DNA of 43,203 nucleotides from NCBI GenBank assembly GCA_947088765.1, contig CAMUHU010000007.1:1-43203 (forward strand), given 5' to 3'. A model generated the notes under the pieces. That model did no database searches. It saw nothing but the letters and a program-made list of their open reading frames with translations, and was not told the origin of the DNA. This stretch comes from an uncultured Clostridium sp. (lineage in GTDB: Bacteria > Bacillota > Clostridia > TANB77 > CAG-508). Positions 18,912 to 28,530 of this stretch are shown piece by piece (position 1 is the first letter of the stretch; each line of letters opens with the position of its first letter). A program made the translations under genes and the position numbers.

Positions 18912-21900
18912 CTATCTAATTGTTAAATTGTAATTTTCTTCTAATTCTTTTAACAATTTTTCTTTCAATTCTTCAATATAATTATCTATGTCTTCTTTTG
19001 AATTTATTTCATAAGAACGATTCATAAGTATATCAGTTCTTACTACCTTTCTATGAAGTATAACATTTTTTTCAGTTGATTCTTCTCCTTTTTCTTTGAT
19101 AGCAATTGCTCTGCTCTTTTCATGATCTAACGCATTTATAAATCTATCTTTTAATTGGTCTATTCTTGTTTGTTGAGCGAATATATCTTTTAATTCATTA
19201 GAATGCTCTAATGTATTTATAACTTCTTTACAAGTTTTAATATAACTATCTCCAAAATTTTCATATACCCCAGCACATTTAACTTCATTTTCAATATAAG
19301 TTATCGTATTTTTTATCATCTTAATTATTGGTTCTGATTTTTCATCATACATTTTCCCTAATATATCAATTAAATCACGTCTTAACACTGGTAACTTATG
19401 AATATCACTATATGGTTCTGGATTAGTTAAAATGCTTGTCATTTCTTCTACTACTTTTATTAGTTCTTCTGTCTTCTCTGTATAGTCCTTATTATTATCA
19501 TAAATAATTAAGATTTTTCTTGCTTCATTAAATTGTTCTCTTTGCGTATCACTAAAAAAATCAAGTATCATCTCTATTTTAGGAGATAATTCATTTATCT
19601 CATATTTTCTTTCAAATACTGTTTTAAAAAAAACTCCAACATCTTTTATCTTCAATAAACTATCAAATAATTGAATAGTTTTATCAACTGTTTCTTTCCC
19701 TGGATATTTATATATTATTTCAGTTTCATAACCATAATTTGCTAAAATATTTTTTAATTTATTTAATGTTACTGTTAAACACCTTGTTTTAAAATCTTCT
19801 ACCATTCCATCTTCATCTTCTCGTAAGTCAATGACGCAAAATGAACTTCTAGCAATTGACCTCAAATTGTTAATTAAATCTATTGATATCTTTTGCCTTA
19901 TTTTAATAATTGTTCTATCATAATAATCCTTTTTTAATATTTTTGTTAAAGTATCCTCTGATGTTATATTTTGAACTTCATTTCCATAAATTAAAGATAT
20001 TACCTCATCTTTTAATAATCTTGTTAGCAAATATAAAATATCATCATCTAGAAAACCATAAGGTGCATCTCCAAAGTCTTTTAATAATGTCTTTAATGTT
20101 ACAGGAATACTACAAGCATTCTTTTCCTCACAATATTCTTTTATGGCATCATAGGCTTTTTGATTTACAAATTCTACTTCTTTTCCAAATAGATTTTTCG
20201 TATTTTCGTGAAATAATACTCTTATATCTTGTGCAGTATAGTTATATTTTATATAGGAGAATTTTGTATATATATTATTTATCAAAACTTCTAATGCTTC
20301 ATTTATTCTTCCTTTTACCTCTTTTGAGGAAATTATTTGCCTATCTCCTGCAATTATTATTTCAGCATTATTAAGTTGTTCTCTGACATTTTCTTTTACT
20401 CTTATTTCTCCATTTTCAATTTCTCTTTGTTTTGCTCTTATAATATCTTCTATCTGAGTAGTTTGTAATGTTCCACTCTTGCTTCTTCTATATTCTTCTA
20501 CTTGTAAGTAATTTATTATTTCATCATAAATTAAGCCAGATATTTCTAATTTTATAAATACATATTTACTTTCTCTTGAAGATTGCATAATAATGTATGT
20601 ATCATCTTTTTCTGGAGATGTTGTAAAAACTTTAATGCCTATATCATATTCTTGTGAATATTTAATATTGTCTATGTACTTTGATAATGGGAAATTCTTA
20701 TTCTTATATGTAAACTTATTATCAGTATAAATGTAGTCAAATACTATCCTTTTCAAATAGTCTGTAACTTTACTTTGGTCAATTATTATTTGCTTAATTT
20801 CTCTATTTATCTCTTGTTCTTCATCAGTTAAGAATTTATATTCTTCATTATTTCTTTGGATTAAAGTTTGAGTTTCTAGTCTTCTTAATGAATCTGTAAT
20901 TTCTTTCTTAATTAAAATCTTATCATCTTTTATATTAGATACATACAATGTTGCTAGATTATCTACATTTGCAGGTATCTCTTTAATATTTTTTAGCATA
21001 AATAACATTTTTAAAACTTTAATATCAATTTCTTTTAGTTCATTAGCTTTAACAGCATCTCTTGCACTATTTATTACATTTTTTACTTGATGTTCTAAAA
21101 ATTCTTCAATGGTATCATAAAAAGCATAAAACGGAACTAAAGTTCCTATTGCATAATCACTATATCTTTTTGCAGTGCCTTGAAAAGCTCCAATAAGAGA
21201 ACGTTCTCCGCTTGATAAGTGTTTTCCAGCATAGCCATGTTTTCTAATGTCTGTAAATACATTTTGTAATAATCTAAATTGATATGGTATAAATGGATAG
21301 TTTTGAGCAAAATCTATTCTATCTGTATATAACTTTTGATATGCTGCATTTTTAAATAATAACAAATTTTTTATAATAGATTCATCCTTATCATAAATCA
21401 ATTCTAAACTTTCTTTATATTCCTCTTTCTTGTCTAATATTCTCTTTTTTATAACTTCATCTATATCAGATGATGAAAGACTTAATTTTGTATCAAACCT
21501 ACCTTGTATTTTTGAAAAATTGTTTCCCATTACTTTTATTACATCATCTATTGCTTCTTGTGATGTAACAATTACCCATGCTTTACTACCACACTCTATT
21601 CCTAAATCTTCAACAATTGTTTGAAGATTCAACATTAAACTACTATCTTCTCCTATATATTGCCCAATTTCATCTACTAAAAATACAACATGGTGATTAT
21701 TTCCTTTTGATTTTATATACTCTCTAACTCTTTCTGCAAATTTTTCTATTGATAAATCATATCTTTCTTCTGCTTTATCAAACCAATTTTCTGCCTCTTC
21801 TTTTGTTTTATTTAAAGCTTTTGAATAACTATTTACTATTTCATCTCTTCTAAAATAAAAATCATTTCTTGCATCTAGCCAGCTCTCTCCACATTCTTCT

Positions 21901-22451
21901 TTAAAATAATTATTAAATTCTTCATACTTTCCTTCTTTTATTAAAAATCTTTCAAGTTCAGCAACATGAGGAATTGGTGATAATCCCATTTTTTCATTGA
22001 AAACTTTTTCAAATACAGATAATATTTTATCTTTTCCTTCAACTGAATCTAATGATGCTTTAGAATCTATATTAAACAAAATGACATCAGTAGAAATATT
22101 TCCTGCTCTTTTTATATCTGTTAATAGCACTTTATCTTGAATCTTTTCATCAAAATAATCAACAGCTAGCTTACCATTAACATTTCTATTTTCCAATAAA
22201 TACGATACTATTTTCAAAAAATGTGATTTTCCAGAGCCAAAGAAACCAGAAATCCATACTCCCATCTTTTCAGTATTAGAATTTATTCCTGCATTATAAC
22301 TCTCAAAAAAACTATGGAAATGTTTTAATAATTCATCTGTAACAACATATTCTTCTAATTCTTGCTTTATATAATTTTCATCATCAACTTTTATAACTCC
22401 TTGAATTTCTCTTGAAATGTCTTTCTCATATATTTCCTTTAATTTTCCCAT
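18912..22451 (-). CDS. brxC: BREX ATPase BrxC
   Basis: Predicted 1,179-residue P-loop ATPase of the BrxC/PglY group, the largest BREX protein. The Walker A motif GFFGSGKS is at residues 69-76, followed by a HHVVFLVDEIGQYIG Walker B-like block near residue 265 and the family N-terminus with YVVTDELLKHFHSFFE. The C-terminal half is helical and charged. BrxC is required for defence and probably forms a complex with BrxB, PglX and PglZ. It starts 18 bases after brxB with a GGGGGA ribosome binding site, and pglX begins 10 bases downstream. Intact and of usual length. Confidence 0.95.
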   Translation of the reverse strand: MGKLKEIYEKDISREIQGVIKVDDENYIKQELEEYVVTDELLKHFHSFFESYNAGINSNTEKMGVWISGFFGSGKSHFLKIVSYLLENRNVNGKLAVDYFDEKIQDKVLLTDIKRAGNISTDVILFNIDSKASLDSVEGKDKILSVFEKVFNEKMGLSPIPHVAELERFLIKEGKYEEFNNYFKEECGESWLDARNDFYFRRDEIVNSYSKALNKTKEEAENWFDKAEERYDLSIEKFAERVREYIKSKGNNHHVVFLVDEIGQYIGEDSSLMLNLQTIVEDLGIECGSKAWVIVTSQEAIDDVIKVMGNNFSKIQGRFDTKLSLSSSDIDEVIKKRILDKKEEYKESLELIYDKDESIIKNLLLFKNAAYQKLYTDRIDFAQNYPFIPYQFRLLQNVFTDIRKHGYAGKHLSSGERSLIGAFQGTAKRYSDYAIGTLVPFYAFYDTIEEFLEHQVKNVINSARDAVKANELKEIDIKVLKMLFMLKNIKEIPANVDNLATLYVSNIKDDKILIKKEITDSLRRLETQTLIQRNNEEYKFLTDEEQEINREIKQIIIDQSKVTDYLKRIVFDYIYTDNKFTYKNKNFPLSKYIDNIKYSQEYDIGIKVFTTSPEKDDTYIIMQSSRESKYVFIKLEISGLIYDEIINYLQVEEYRRSKSGTLQTTQIEDIIRAKQREIENGEIRVKENVREQLNNAEIIIAGDRQIISSKEVKGRINEALEVLINNIYTKFSYIKYNYTAQDIRVLFHENTKNLFGKEVEFVNQKAYDAIKEYCEEKNACSIPVTLKTLLKDFGDAPYGFLDDDILYLLTRLLKDEVISLIYGNEVQNITSEDTLTKILKKDYYDRTIIKIRQKISIDLINNLRSIARSSFCVIDLREDEDGMVEDFKTRCLTVTLNKLKNILANYGYETEIIYKYPGKETVDKTIQLFDSLLKIKDVGVFFKTVFERKYEINELSPKIEMILDFFSDTQREQFNEARKILIIYDNNKDYTEKTEELIKVVEEMTSILTNPEPYSDIHKLPVLRRDLIDILGKMYDEKSEPIIKMIKNTITYIENEVKCAGVYENFGDSYIKTCKEVINTLEHSNELKDIFAQQTRIDQLKDRFINALDHEKSRAIAIKEKGEESTEKNVILHRKVVRTDILMNRSYEINSKEDIDNYIEELKEKLLKELEENYNLTIR

Positions 22452-22469
22452 TTTTTATTCCCCCTAAGA

Positions 22470-23042
22470 CTACTTTCTACTTACTAATTGGAATGCTCTA
22501 TAATAACTATCATTTTCTAATCTATTAAATAATTTCAAACTTTGTCCATCGTAACATCCTGGATAAAACATTATAAGTGGATTATTTGTTACTACACTAT
22601 GTAAATTATTTAAAATTGTATGTCCCCTTACTATTTCATAACATTTTCCTAATCCTGTTAAAATAATTATTTTATCCTCTTCTATATGTTCTCTTATATA
22701 TTTTACTATTAAATCACCTTTTGAACTTATTGCTAATGTTTTTCGTATAATAGAATTAACATATTTAGTACCTTTTTTCTTTTCATACTCAAATGTTTTT
22801 TCTAAAAAGCCCTTTTCTCTTATCTCCTTTATAATAATATCATAAATATCAAATACTTTTATATTTATTTTTTCTTTTTTTAGTAAATAGTTTTCTAAAT
22901 ATTCTCGTATAATATATTCATCTTCTGGATCATAATCAAAAATGTGAAAATTTATCTCATTACCTAATCCTCTAGATTCAAATAATTCTTTACTACTTAT
23001 TTTTTTTGTCATTTCGTTTAATCTTGCATTTATACTTTTCAT
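22470..23042 (-). CDS. brxB: BREX protein BrxB
   Basis: Predicted 190-residue DUF1788-family protein, a core BREX component of unknown biochemistry. Signatures include the N-terminal LNEMTKKISSKELFESRGLGNEINFHIFDY-like region, a KIIILTGLGKCYEIVRGHTILNNL block and the C-terminal PLIMFYPGCYDGQSLKLFNRL. The ATG overlaps the brxA stop as ATGA, with GGGGGG just upstream, so translation is coupled. Intact. Confidence 0.93.
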   Translation of the reverse strand: MKSINARLNEMTKKISSKELFESRGLGNEINFHIFDYDPEDEYIIREYLENYLLKKEKINIKVFDIYDIIIKEIREKGFLEKTFEYEKKKGTKYVNSIIRKTLAISSKGDLIVKYIREHIEEDKIIILTGLGKCYEIVRGHTILNNLHSVVTNNPLIMFYPGCYDGQSLKLFNRLENDSYYRAFQLVSRK

Positions 23043-23635
23043 AAAAGCCCCCCTATTGCTTTAGCATATTGTATATCTCCATTTTTTTCTAACATACTTA
23101 TATATTTTTCTTTTAATAATGGTCTTACTATTTTAAATCTATTTTTTTCTTTTATAACTAAACCTGAGTCTTGTAATATTTTCATTATTACTTGTTTTAG
23201 TTTAGCAGAAGTGGATTCCGTTCTTTCCTTTAATGTTTGACTTAATATACACTTTTCTTCATACCAATTATCAATATCAAATTTTTCTATATAATCTTTT
23301 CTCATATAAAGTTTATCTTTATACACCTCTATTATAAACTCCCTTACTAATTTATCTGTCTTCATAATGGTATATAACAAAATATACTTACTAGTTTCTA
23401 TATCAGAGTAAACAAATTCTTGTAACATTTCGTTATCCATTACCTTTAGTCTTCTAAATATTGGAGAATTTACTCTTTTTACACTTCCTGTCTTTTTATG
23501 CTTGATTAAATTCTCATTAACATTTCTTTTTTTTAGAGTTTGCTCATCTTCTCCATGAAGTAAATATTTTCCTATAATTTTAGTTTCATTATATAAAAAA
23601 GGCTCAGCTGTAAGTTTTGCGCTATAATCCTCCAT
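23039..23635 (-). CDS. brxA: BREX protein BrxA
   Basis: Predicted 198-residue DUF1819-family BREX protein. Structures of relatives show helical DNA-binding domains. Features: YSAKLTAEPFLYNETKIIGK at the N-terminus, a central helical region (MLQEFVYSDIETSKYILLY) and a C-terminal winged-helix-like part (LKQVIMKILQDSGLV). It is the first BREX gene, starting only four bases after the sbcC stop. Its own ribosome binding site is weak, which suggests translation depends on sbcC read-through. Intact. Confidence 0.92.
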   Translation of the reverse strand: MEDYSAKLTAEPFLYNETKIIGKYLLHGEDEQTLKKRNVNENLIKHKKTGSVKRVNSPIFRRLKVMDNEMLQEFVYSDIETSKYILLYTIMKTDKLVREFIIEVYKDKLYMRKDYIEKFDIDNWYEEKCILSQTLKERTESTSAKLKQVIMKILQDSGLVIKEKNRFKIVRPLLKEKYISMLEKNGDIQYAKAIGGLL

Positions 23636-23639
23636 AAAA

Positions 23640-26600
23640 TTACCACTCCATTCTTATTTCACTTCCACTTGATGTTTTTTCAATTATTATTTTTTTATCT
23701 AGTCTTTCTTTTAATTCGGTGACATGACTAATTATTCCAATTAGTTTATTATTATCAGTAAGCATACTTAATGTATTTATCGCTTGTTCTCTAGATTCAG
23801 TGTCTAATGAACCAAATCCTTCATCTATAAATATTGTGTCTACAACTACTCCTCCAGAATAACTTTGTATAATATCTGATAGCCCCAGTGATAGTGCTAA
23901 AGCAGCTTTAAATGATTCTCCTCCTGATAATGATTTTACATCTCGTCTTTTTCCAGTATAATTATCTATCACTTCTAAATCTAATCCAATTTTTTGGCCT
24001 AAGTTCCTTGTATTTTCTTTTCTAACTAATACAAATCTATTACTTGTCATCTTTCCAAATCTTTTATTTGCTTCAATCAATATCATATCAAAATATGATG
24101 CTTGAACATATTGCTCAAACTCAATTCTTTTTTTTCCAGATAAATTTCCAGAAGCTGTTTGATATAATTCACGATAAGCTACATAAACTTCTGTTTCTTT
24201 AATAAATTCCTCTAAAGATTCATTTAATACTTTTAAAATTCTTGTGTTTGAATCATAATTTGATTTTATTTTAGCAAGATTGTCCTTTACTTGTGTAAAT
24301 CTTTCTGTTAATACTTCTATTTCTTGTTTATCTTTTACCAAGTCAACTTTTTCTTTACTCTTAACTTCTTCTTTTAGTTCTTTCAGTTGTGTCATTACTT
24401 CTATACAATCGTTTTTATATTTATCGATTTGTTTTTTAGTTACTTCTATTATGCTTTCTTCTAAAATATTATTTTTATATATTTCTTCAGTTTTAAAACC
24501 TAACAATATATATGCTTTTTTATAGTCTTCTGATATTTCTGTAAACTCTTTCTTTTTATTTTCTATGTTTTTTATATATTCTTCATTCTTAGTATTAGAT
24601 TCTGCTATTTTTCTTATATGAAACCTTTTTGATTCATCATATTTCTCTTTGAATTTATCATAAACAAATTCTTCAATCTTTAATGCCTTATTTTCTATTT
24701 CAAAATATAGATTTTTAATTGTTTTGCCTAATTCTTTAAACTTATCATTTATCGTTTCAAATTTCGAATTAATTTCTTCATAATACTCCTTTATATCCTT
24801 TTTATTAGATATTTCATTTTTCATATTTTTAATAAATATCTCAATCAATGTATTATTTCTTGTGATTTCTTCTTCTAATTCCTTTTTATTTTCATTAAAT
24901 TCTTGTTTAAAAGCTTCATAATTAAATTCATCTAACTCCAATTTTTCTTCTGTAATGCTAAAATATAATTCATTTACCTCTTTACATTTTTCTTCAATCT
25001 TATTTTTTTGCTCTTTATATGTTTTATTAACTTGTTCAACATATTCTATTAAATTCATTTTTAAATTATCATATTTTAAATCTTTACTTAATATATCGAT
25101 TTTTGAACTAATACTTGATAATTGCCTGCTTATTTCATTTTTTTCCTTTTCTTTATTTTCCTTTTTGATTTTTAAATCATCTAACTGCTCTTTTGAAATT
25201 GCATCACTTTTTTTGGCAATTCTTGGATGTTGAATACTTCCACAAACAGGACATGGTTCGTTTTCCACTAATGTCTCAGCTAATATTCCAGCTTGTTCTC
25301 TATAAAATCTATCTTCTTCTTGTTTATATTGGTCTTCAATATCTCGAAATTCTTTATTAACTTTATCGAAATTCTGGGCACATTTTTCACGTTCTTCATT
25401 TGCTTCTTCTATTTCCTTTATTTTTACATTTTGTACTTCAATTTCTCCAATTTCTTTACTTAATGTTTTATAGCTTTCTAGTTCTTTTTTTAATTTTAAT
25501 ATACTTTCTTCTTTTCGCTTCATTATGTTATAATTTTTTTCTAATTTATCAAAATCTGAAACTTTTTTTAGTATATCTTCTGTGTTATTCTTTTCTTCAA
25601 TTAATTTATTAATATCTTGTTTGTATTTTTGATATATTTCATAATTTAATTTTATTTTATCTAATATTATATCCTTTTGCTTGTAAGATTTCTCCTCCTC
25701 AGATAATATTCTTAATGCTTTGTCGTTTAATTCTTTTTCCCTAACTATCTCTTCTATTTCCTTCTTTACTTTATCTATTAATTGTTCCTTAGGCAATACT
25801 GTTGATTGTATTTTTTGATTTATTTCAATTTGTTTTTGTTTATCATCATATAACTGTTTTTCAGACTTTAGTATTTGTTCTTTCTTTTGTAATAACTCAT
25901 ATTTTTCAATTTTAGAATTTAATTCTTCTTCTTTTATTATTTTATTTTCTTTTTCCTTTAATTTTCTTTCAATATCATAAACATCTTTTTCTATCTCTTG
26001 TACATCGCATTTATTAAAATTAACTTCTTCTTCTAATTTCATCAAAATATCTTTTATATAATTATGAATGTTTCTATTGTCAATAACATCTATAAATTCT
26101 GGCTGATTCTTCCATCTAATATTTTTTGTGTTAGTATAAAAAGATATTTTATTTGCTTCTATCTTTTGCTCAGCTTCATTTGATTTTATTCTTAATTGTT
26201 TTGTTATATTTTCATAGATATATGTATCAAATATTTTTCTAAAAATTTCTGTTCTATCTCTACTTTCTGCAAATAATATTTTTAAAAATTCTCCTTGAGC
26301 TAACATTGATATTTGCTTAAATTGTTTAATATCTATACCTAAAATTTCTCTTATTCGTTCATCTACATTTTTTACACCACTTTCAATTAACTCTCCATTT
26401 AATTCTAATGATGCATCTGCTGGTTCTATTGTTGTTCCTTCACCACTCTTTTTTGGCCTTTCATATTGAGGATTTCTATTTACTGTATATGTTCTTCCCT
26501 TATGAAGAAATTCTAATATAACATAAGTTTTAGTTTTTGCTTCTGCAAAATCACTTCTTATTGATTGTACTTGTCTATTTGAGCCACTTACATCACCATA

Positions 26601-26756
26601 TAATGCAAATACTATCGCATCAAATATTGTGGTCTTACCAGCTCCTGTATCACCAGCTATTAAGAAAATTCCATTTTCTCCAATTTTACTAAAATCAATT
26701 TGAACACAATCTTTGTAAGGTCCAAATGCACATATTTCCATATTTAAAGGTTTCAT
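23640..26756 (-). CDS. sbcC: SbcC, ATPase subunit of the SbcCD nuclease
   Basis: Predicted 1,038-residue SMC-like ATPase that works with SbcD to cut DNA ends and hairpins. The Walker A motif GDTGAGKTT is at residues 35-43. Two very long Lys/Glu-rich coiled coils flank a zinc hook CPVCG near residue 505. The C-terminal half has the ABC signature SLSGGESFKAALALSLGLSD and Walker B DTIFIDEGFGSLD. The ATG overlaps the sbcD stop by four bases. It is followed after four bases by brxA, so sbcDC and the BREX genes appear to form one operon. It looks like an ordinary SbcC, not a defence-specific variant, as far as I can see. Confidence 0.96.
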   Translation of the reverse strand: MKPLNMEICAFGPYKDCVQIDFSKIGENGIFLIAGDTGAGKTTIFDAIVFALYGDVSGSNRQVQSIRSDFAEAKTKTYVILEFLHKGRTYTVNRNPQYERPKKSGEGTTIEPADASLELNGELIESGVKNVDERIREILGIDIKQFKQISMLAQGEFLKILFAESRDRTEIFRKIFDTYIYENITKQLRIKSNEAEQKIEANKISFYTNTKNIRWKNQPEFIDVIDNRNIHNYIKDILMKLEEEVNFNKCDVQEIEKDVYDIERKLKEKENKIIKEEELNSKIEKYELLQKKEQILKSEKQLYDDKQKQIEINQKIQSTVLPKEQLIDKVKKEIEEIVREKELNDKALRILSEEEKSYKQKDIILDKIKLNYEIYQKYKQDINKLIEEKNNTEDILKKVSDFDKLEKNYNIMKRKEESILKLKKELESYKTLSKEIGEIEVQNVKIKEIEEANEEREKCAQNFDKVNKEFRDIEDQYKQEEDRFYREQAGILAETLVENEPCPVCGSIQHPRIAKKSDAISKEQLDDLKIKKENKEKEKNEISRQLSSISSKIDILSKDLKYDNLKMNLIEYVEQVNKTYKEQKNKIEEKCKEVNELYFSITEEKLELDEFNYEAFKQEFNENKKELEEEITRNNTLIEIFIKNMKNEISNKKDIKEYYEEINSKFETINDKFKELGKTIKNLYFEIENKALKIEEFVYDKFKEKYDESKRFHIRKIAESNTKNEEYIKNIENKKKEFTEISEDYKKAYILLGFKTEEIYKNNILEESIIEVTKKQIDKYKNDCIEVMTQLKELKEEVKSKEKVDLVKDKQEIEVLTERFTQVKDNLAKIKSNYDSNTRILKVLNESLEEFIKETEVYVAYRELYQTASGNLSGKKRIEFEQYVQASYFDMILIEANKRFGKMTSNRFVLVRKENTRNLGQKIGLDLEVIDNYTGKRRDVKSLSGGESFKAALALSLGLSDIIQSYSGGVVVDTIFIDEGFGSLDTESREQAINTLSMLTDNNKLIGIISHVTELKERLDKKIIIEKTSSGSEIRMEW

Positions 26757-27916
26757 TCTAATCCTCCTTTTTTTACTTCTTTTATGACCTTTTTCATTAT
26801 TTCTAGTTTTTTTTCATCTAGTTCTTGATTATGTTGCATTTTATAAAATTCATTAAATAATTCTAGTTCATCTTTTTTCTTTATATTATCAATATCTGAT
26901 AATTTAGTCTCATTATTAGTAATTATTTTGGAATTTTCAATGTCTAATCTTAATGTATTAGGATATACTTTTTTTATTTTACCTATTGCATCATAAATTG
27001 GATCTTCATTTGTTATAATTACTCTTATATAATCTTCTCTATTTGTATTTATACAATTTTCTTCTTTTAATAGTTCTTGAATAGGACCTTTGATAACTCT
27101 CATATCTCTTAATGGATTTAGTGGAATTAAATTTATTTTAATATCTCCTTTTTCTTTAAAATCAATAATTGTTAATGATTTTCTTTGATTTACTTCTGAA
27201 AAAGAGTATTTAAGCATTGTTCCTGCATATCTAGCTGTATCTCTACCTATTCTTTGTGGTCCATGAATATGTCCAAGAGCTACATAATCAAATTTATCAT
27301 AACAAGATATATCTACATTTTCTGTTCCACCAAGATGTAATGTTTCAGAATCACTTTTGTCAGGCTCAATATTTCCAGCAGTTACAAATTGATGAGATAT
27401 TATAATATTTCTTTCCTTTTCATTAATATCTTCTTTTTCAATGATATATTTCACTGCATTATTATATGTAGAAACATCTACTATTTCATCTAAATATTGC
27501 TTCACTTCTATAGGCTTTATATATGGAAGCATATATATATTTAGTTTTCCAAATTCATCCTTTAATTCAATTTTATCAAGTGTTCCTTTATATATAGAAC
27601 TTATATATAATCCATCATCTGCAAAAATTTCACTTCCAAAGTTCAGTCTTTCTTTTGAATCATGATTTCCCGCTATAATACATACTTTCAATTTTAAATC
27701 TTTTATTAATATCTTTAAGAAATTATTTAATACTGCTACAGCATCACTTGATGGCACATTTCTGTCATAAACATCTCCTGATATTATTACTAATTCAATT
27801 TTTTCTTCTTTGATTTTTTCAATAATTTGATTTAAAATATATTTCTGGTCTTCTAACATAGATTGTTCTAGTACAATTTTTCCTATATGCAAATCAGATA
27901 AATGCAATATTTTCAT
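26753..27916 (-). CDS. sbcD: SbcD, nuclease subunit of SbcCD
   Basis: Predicted 387-residue Mre11-like metallophosphatase nuclease. All phosphoesterase motifs are present: HLSDLHIG at the start, ISGDVYDR, AGNHDSKERL, ISHQFV and GHIHGPQ. Length is typical. I chose the ATG at 27916 (MKILHLSDLH), where the family starts; a TTG start at 27949 would add 11 residues. AAGGGA is about 12 bases upstream, rather far. An eight-codon leader frame with a strong ribosome binding site lies just upstream. The gene overlaps sbcC as ATGA. Confidence 0.95.
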   Translation of the reverse strand: MKILHLSDLHIGKIVLEQSMLEDQKYILNQIIEKIKEEKIELVIISGDVYDRNVPSSDAVAVLNNFLKILIKDLKLKVCIIAGNHDSKERLNFGSEIFADDGLYISSIYKGTLDKIELKDEFGKLNIYMLPYIKPIEVKQYLDEIVDVSTYNNAVKYIIEKEDINEKERNIIISHQFVTAGNIEPDKSDSETLHLGGTENVDISCYDKFDYVALGHIHGPQRIGRDTARYAGTMLKYSFSEVNQRKSLTIIDFKEKGDIKINLIPLNPLRDMRVIKGPIQELLKEENCINTNREDYIRVIITNEDPIYDAIGKIKKVYPNTLRLDIENSKIITNNETKLSDIDNIKKKDELELFNEFYKMQHNQELDEKKLEIMKKVIKEVKKGGLE

Positions 27917-27941
27917 TCTATAATTTATTCCCTTCTTAAAA

Positions 27942-27968
27942 TCAAGCAAATTTTAATCGTTTCCTCAT
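27942..27968 (-). CDS. possible eight-residue leader peptide before sbcD
   Basis: Minus strand GGAGGAATT is followed by ATG AGG AAA CGA TTA AAA TTT GCT TGA, encoding MRKRLKFA. It has the best ribosome binding site in this intergenic region, whereas sbcD itself has a distant one. The stop lies 25 bases before the sbcD ATG. This could couple or tune translation of the sbcDC-BREX cluster, or be chance. Confidence 0.3.
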   Translation of the reverse strand: MRKRLKFA

Positions 27969-28002
27969 AATTCCTCCAAATGAAACTTTAATCTATTAAA
28001 TA

Positions 28003-28461
28003 CTAATATATCCTATAATTATTCTTGTCTGCACGCTCATCTAATTCTCTATCATATTTTTCTCCTTGATAGAACCAGTCTGTCCCTTTTTTGTTTGATA
28101 CTTTCCTTGTTTTACTTATAATTATATTTAAGACTACTGCTGCTGCTAGTATTATTGCTATAAAGTCTACCATTATATTACCCATAGTATCTGGTGTCAC
28201 CCCTGCTTTCATTTTTGTAAATAAATCTGGTCCAAAATATGCACAATATGCAATGAAATATATTATTCCTCCTACTGTTACTCTTTTAAATACACATATT
28301 ATACAAATTAATGTTAAAAATAATAATAAAATTTCAGCATTTGTATTTATACATTCAAATGGAAATTCTATTTGTAAATATGATATTGCTGTAACTATTA
28401 GTCTAAATATCCAATACATTGTCATAAATATTCCACATAAAAAATCTCCTACACTTTCCAT
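28003..28461 (-). CDS. four-helix membrane protein of unknown function
   Basis: Predicted protein of about 152 residues that I do not recognise. It has hydrophobic segments at roughly residues 8-32, 42-58, 62-80 and 97-115, then a charged cytosolic tail with DWFYQGEKYDRELDERADK. The start at 28461 has GAGAGG nine bases upstream; the in-frame ATG at 28470 abuts that site. It ends about 35 bases before the leader peptide of sbcD, so it could be cotranscribed with the sbcDC-BREX cluster. Whether it belongs to that system is unknown. Confidence 0.6.
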   Translation of the reverse strand: MESVGDFLCGIFMTMYWIFRLIVTAISYLQIEFPFECINTNAEILLLFLTLICIICVFKRVTVGGIIYFIAYCAYFGPDLFTKMKAGVTPDTMGNIMVDFIAIILAAAVVLNIIISKTRKVSNKKGTDWFYQGEKYDRELDERADKNNYRIY

Positions 28462-28530
28462 AATTTTCATCCTCTCTTATGTTTTTCATTTATATTTTAC
28501 TATATGCCATGTTTTTTTTCAAGCACTATC

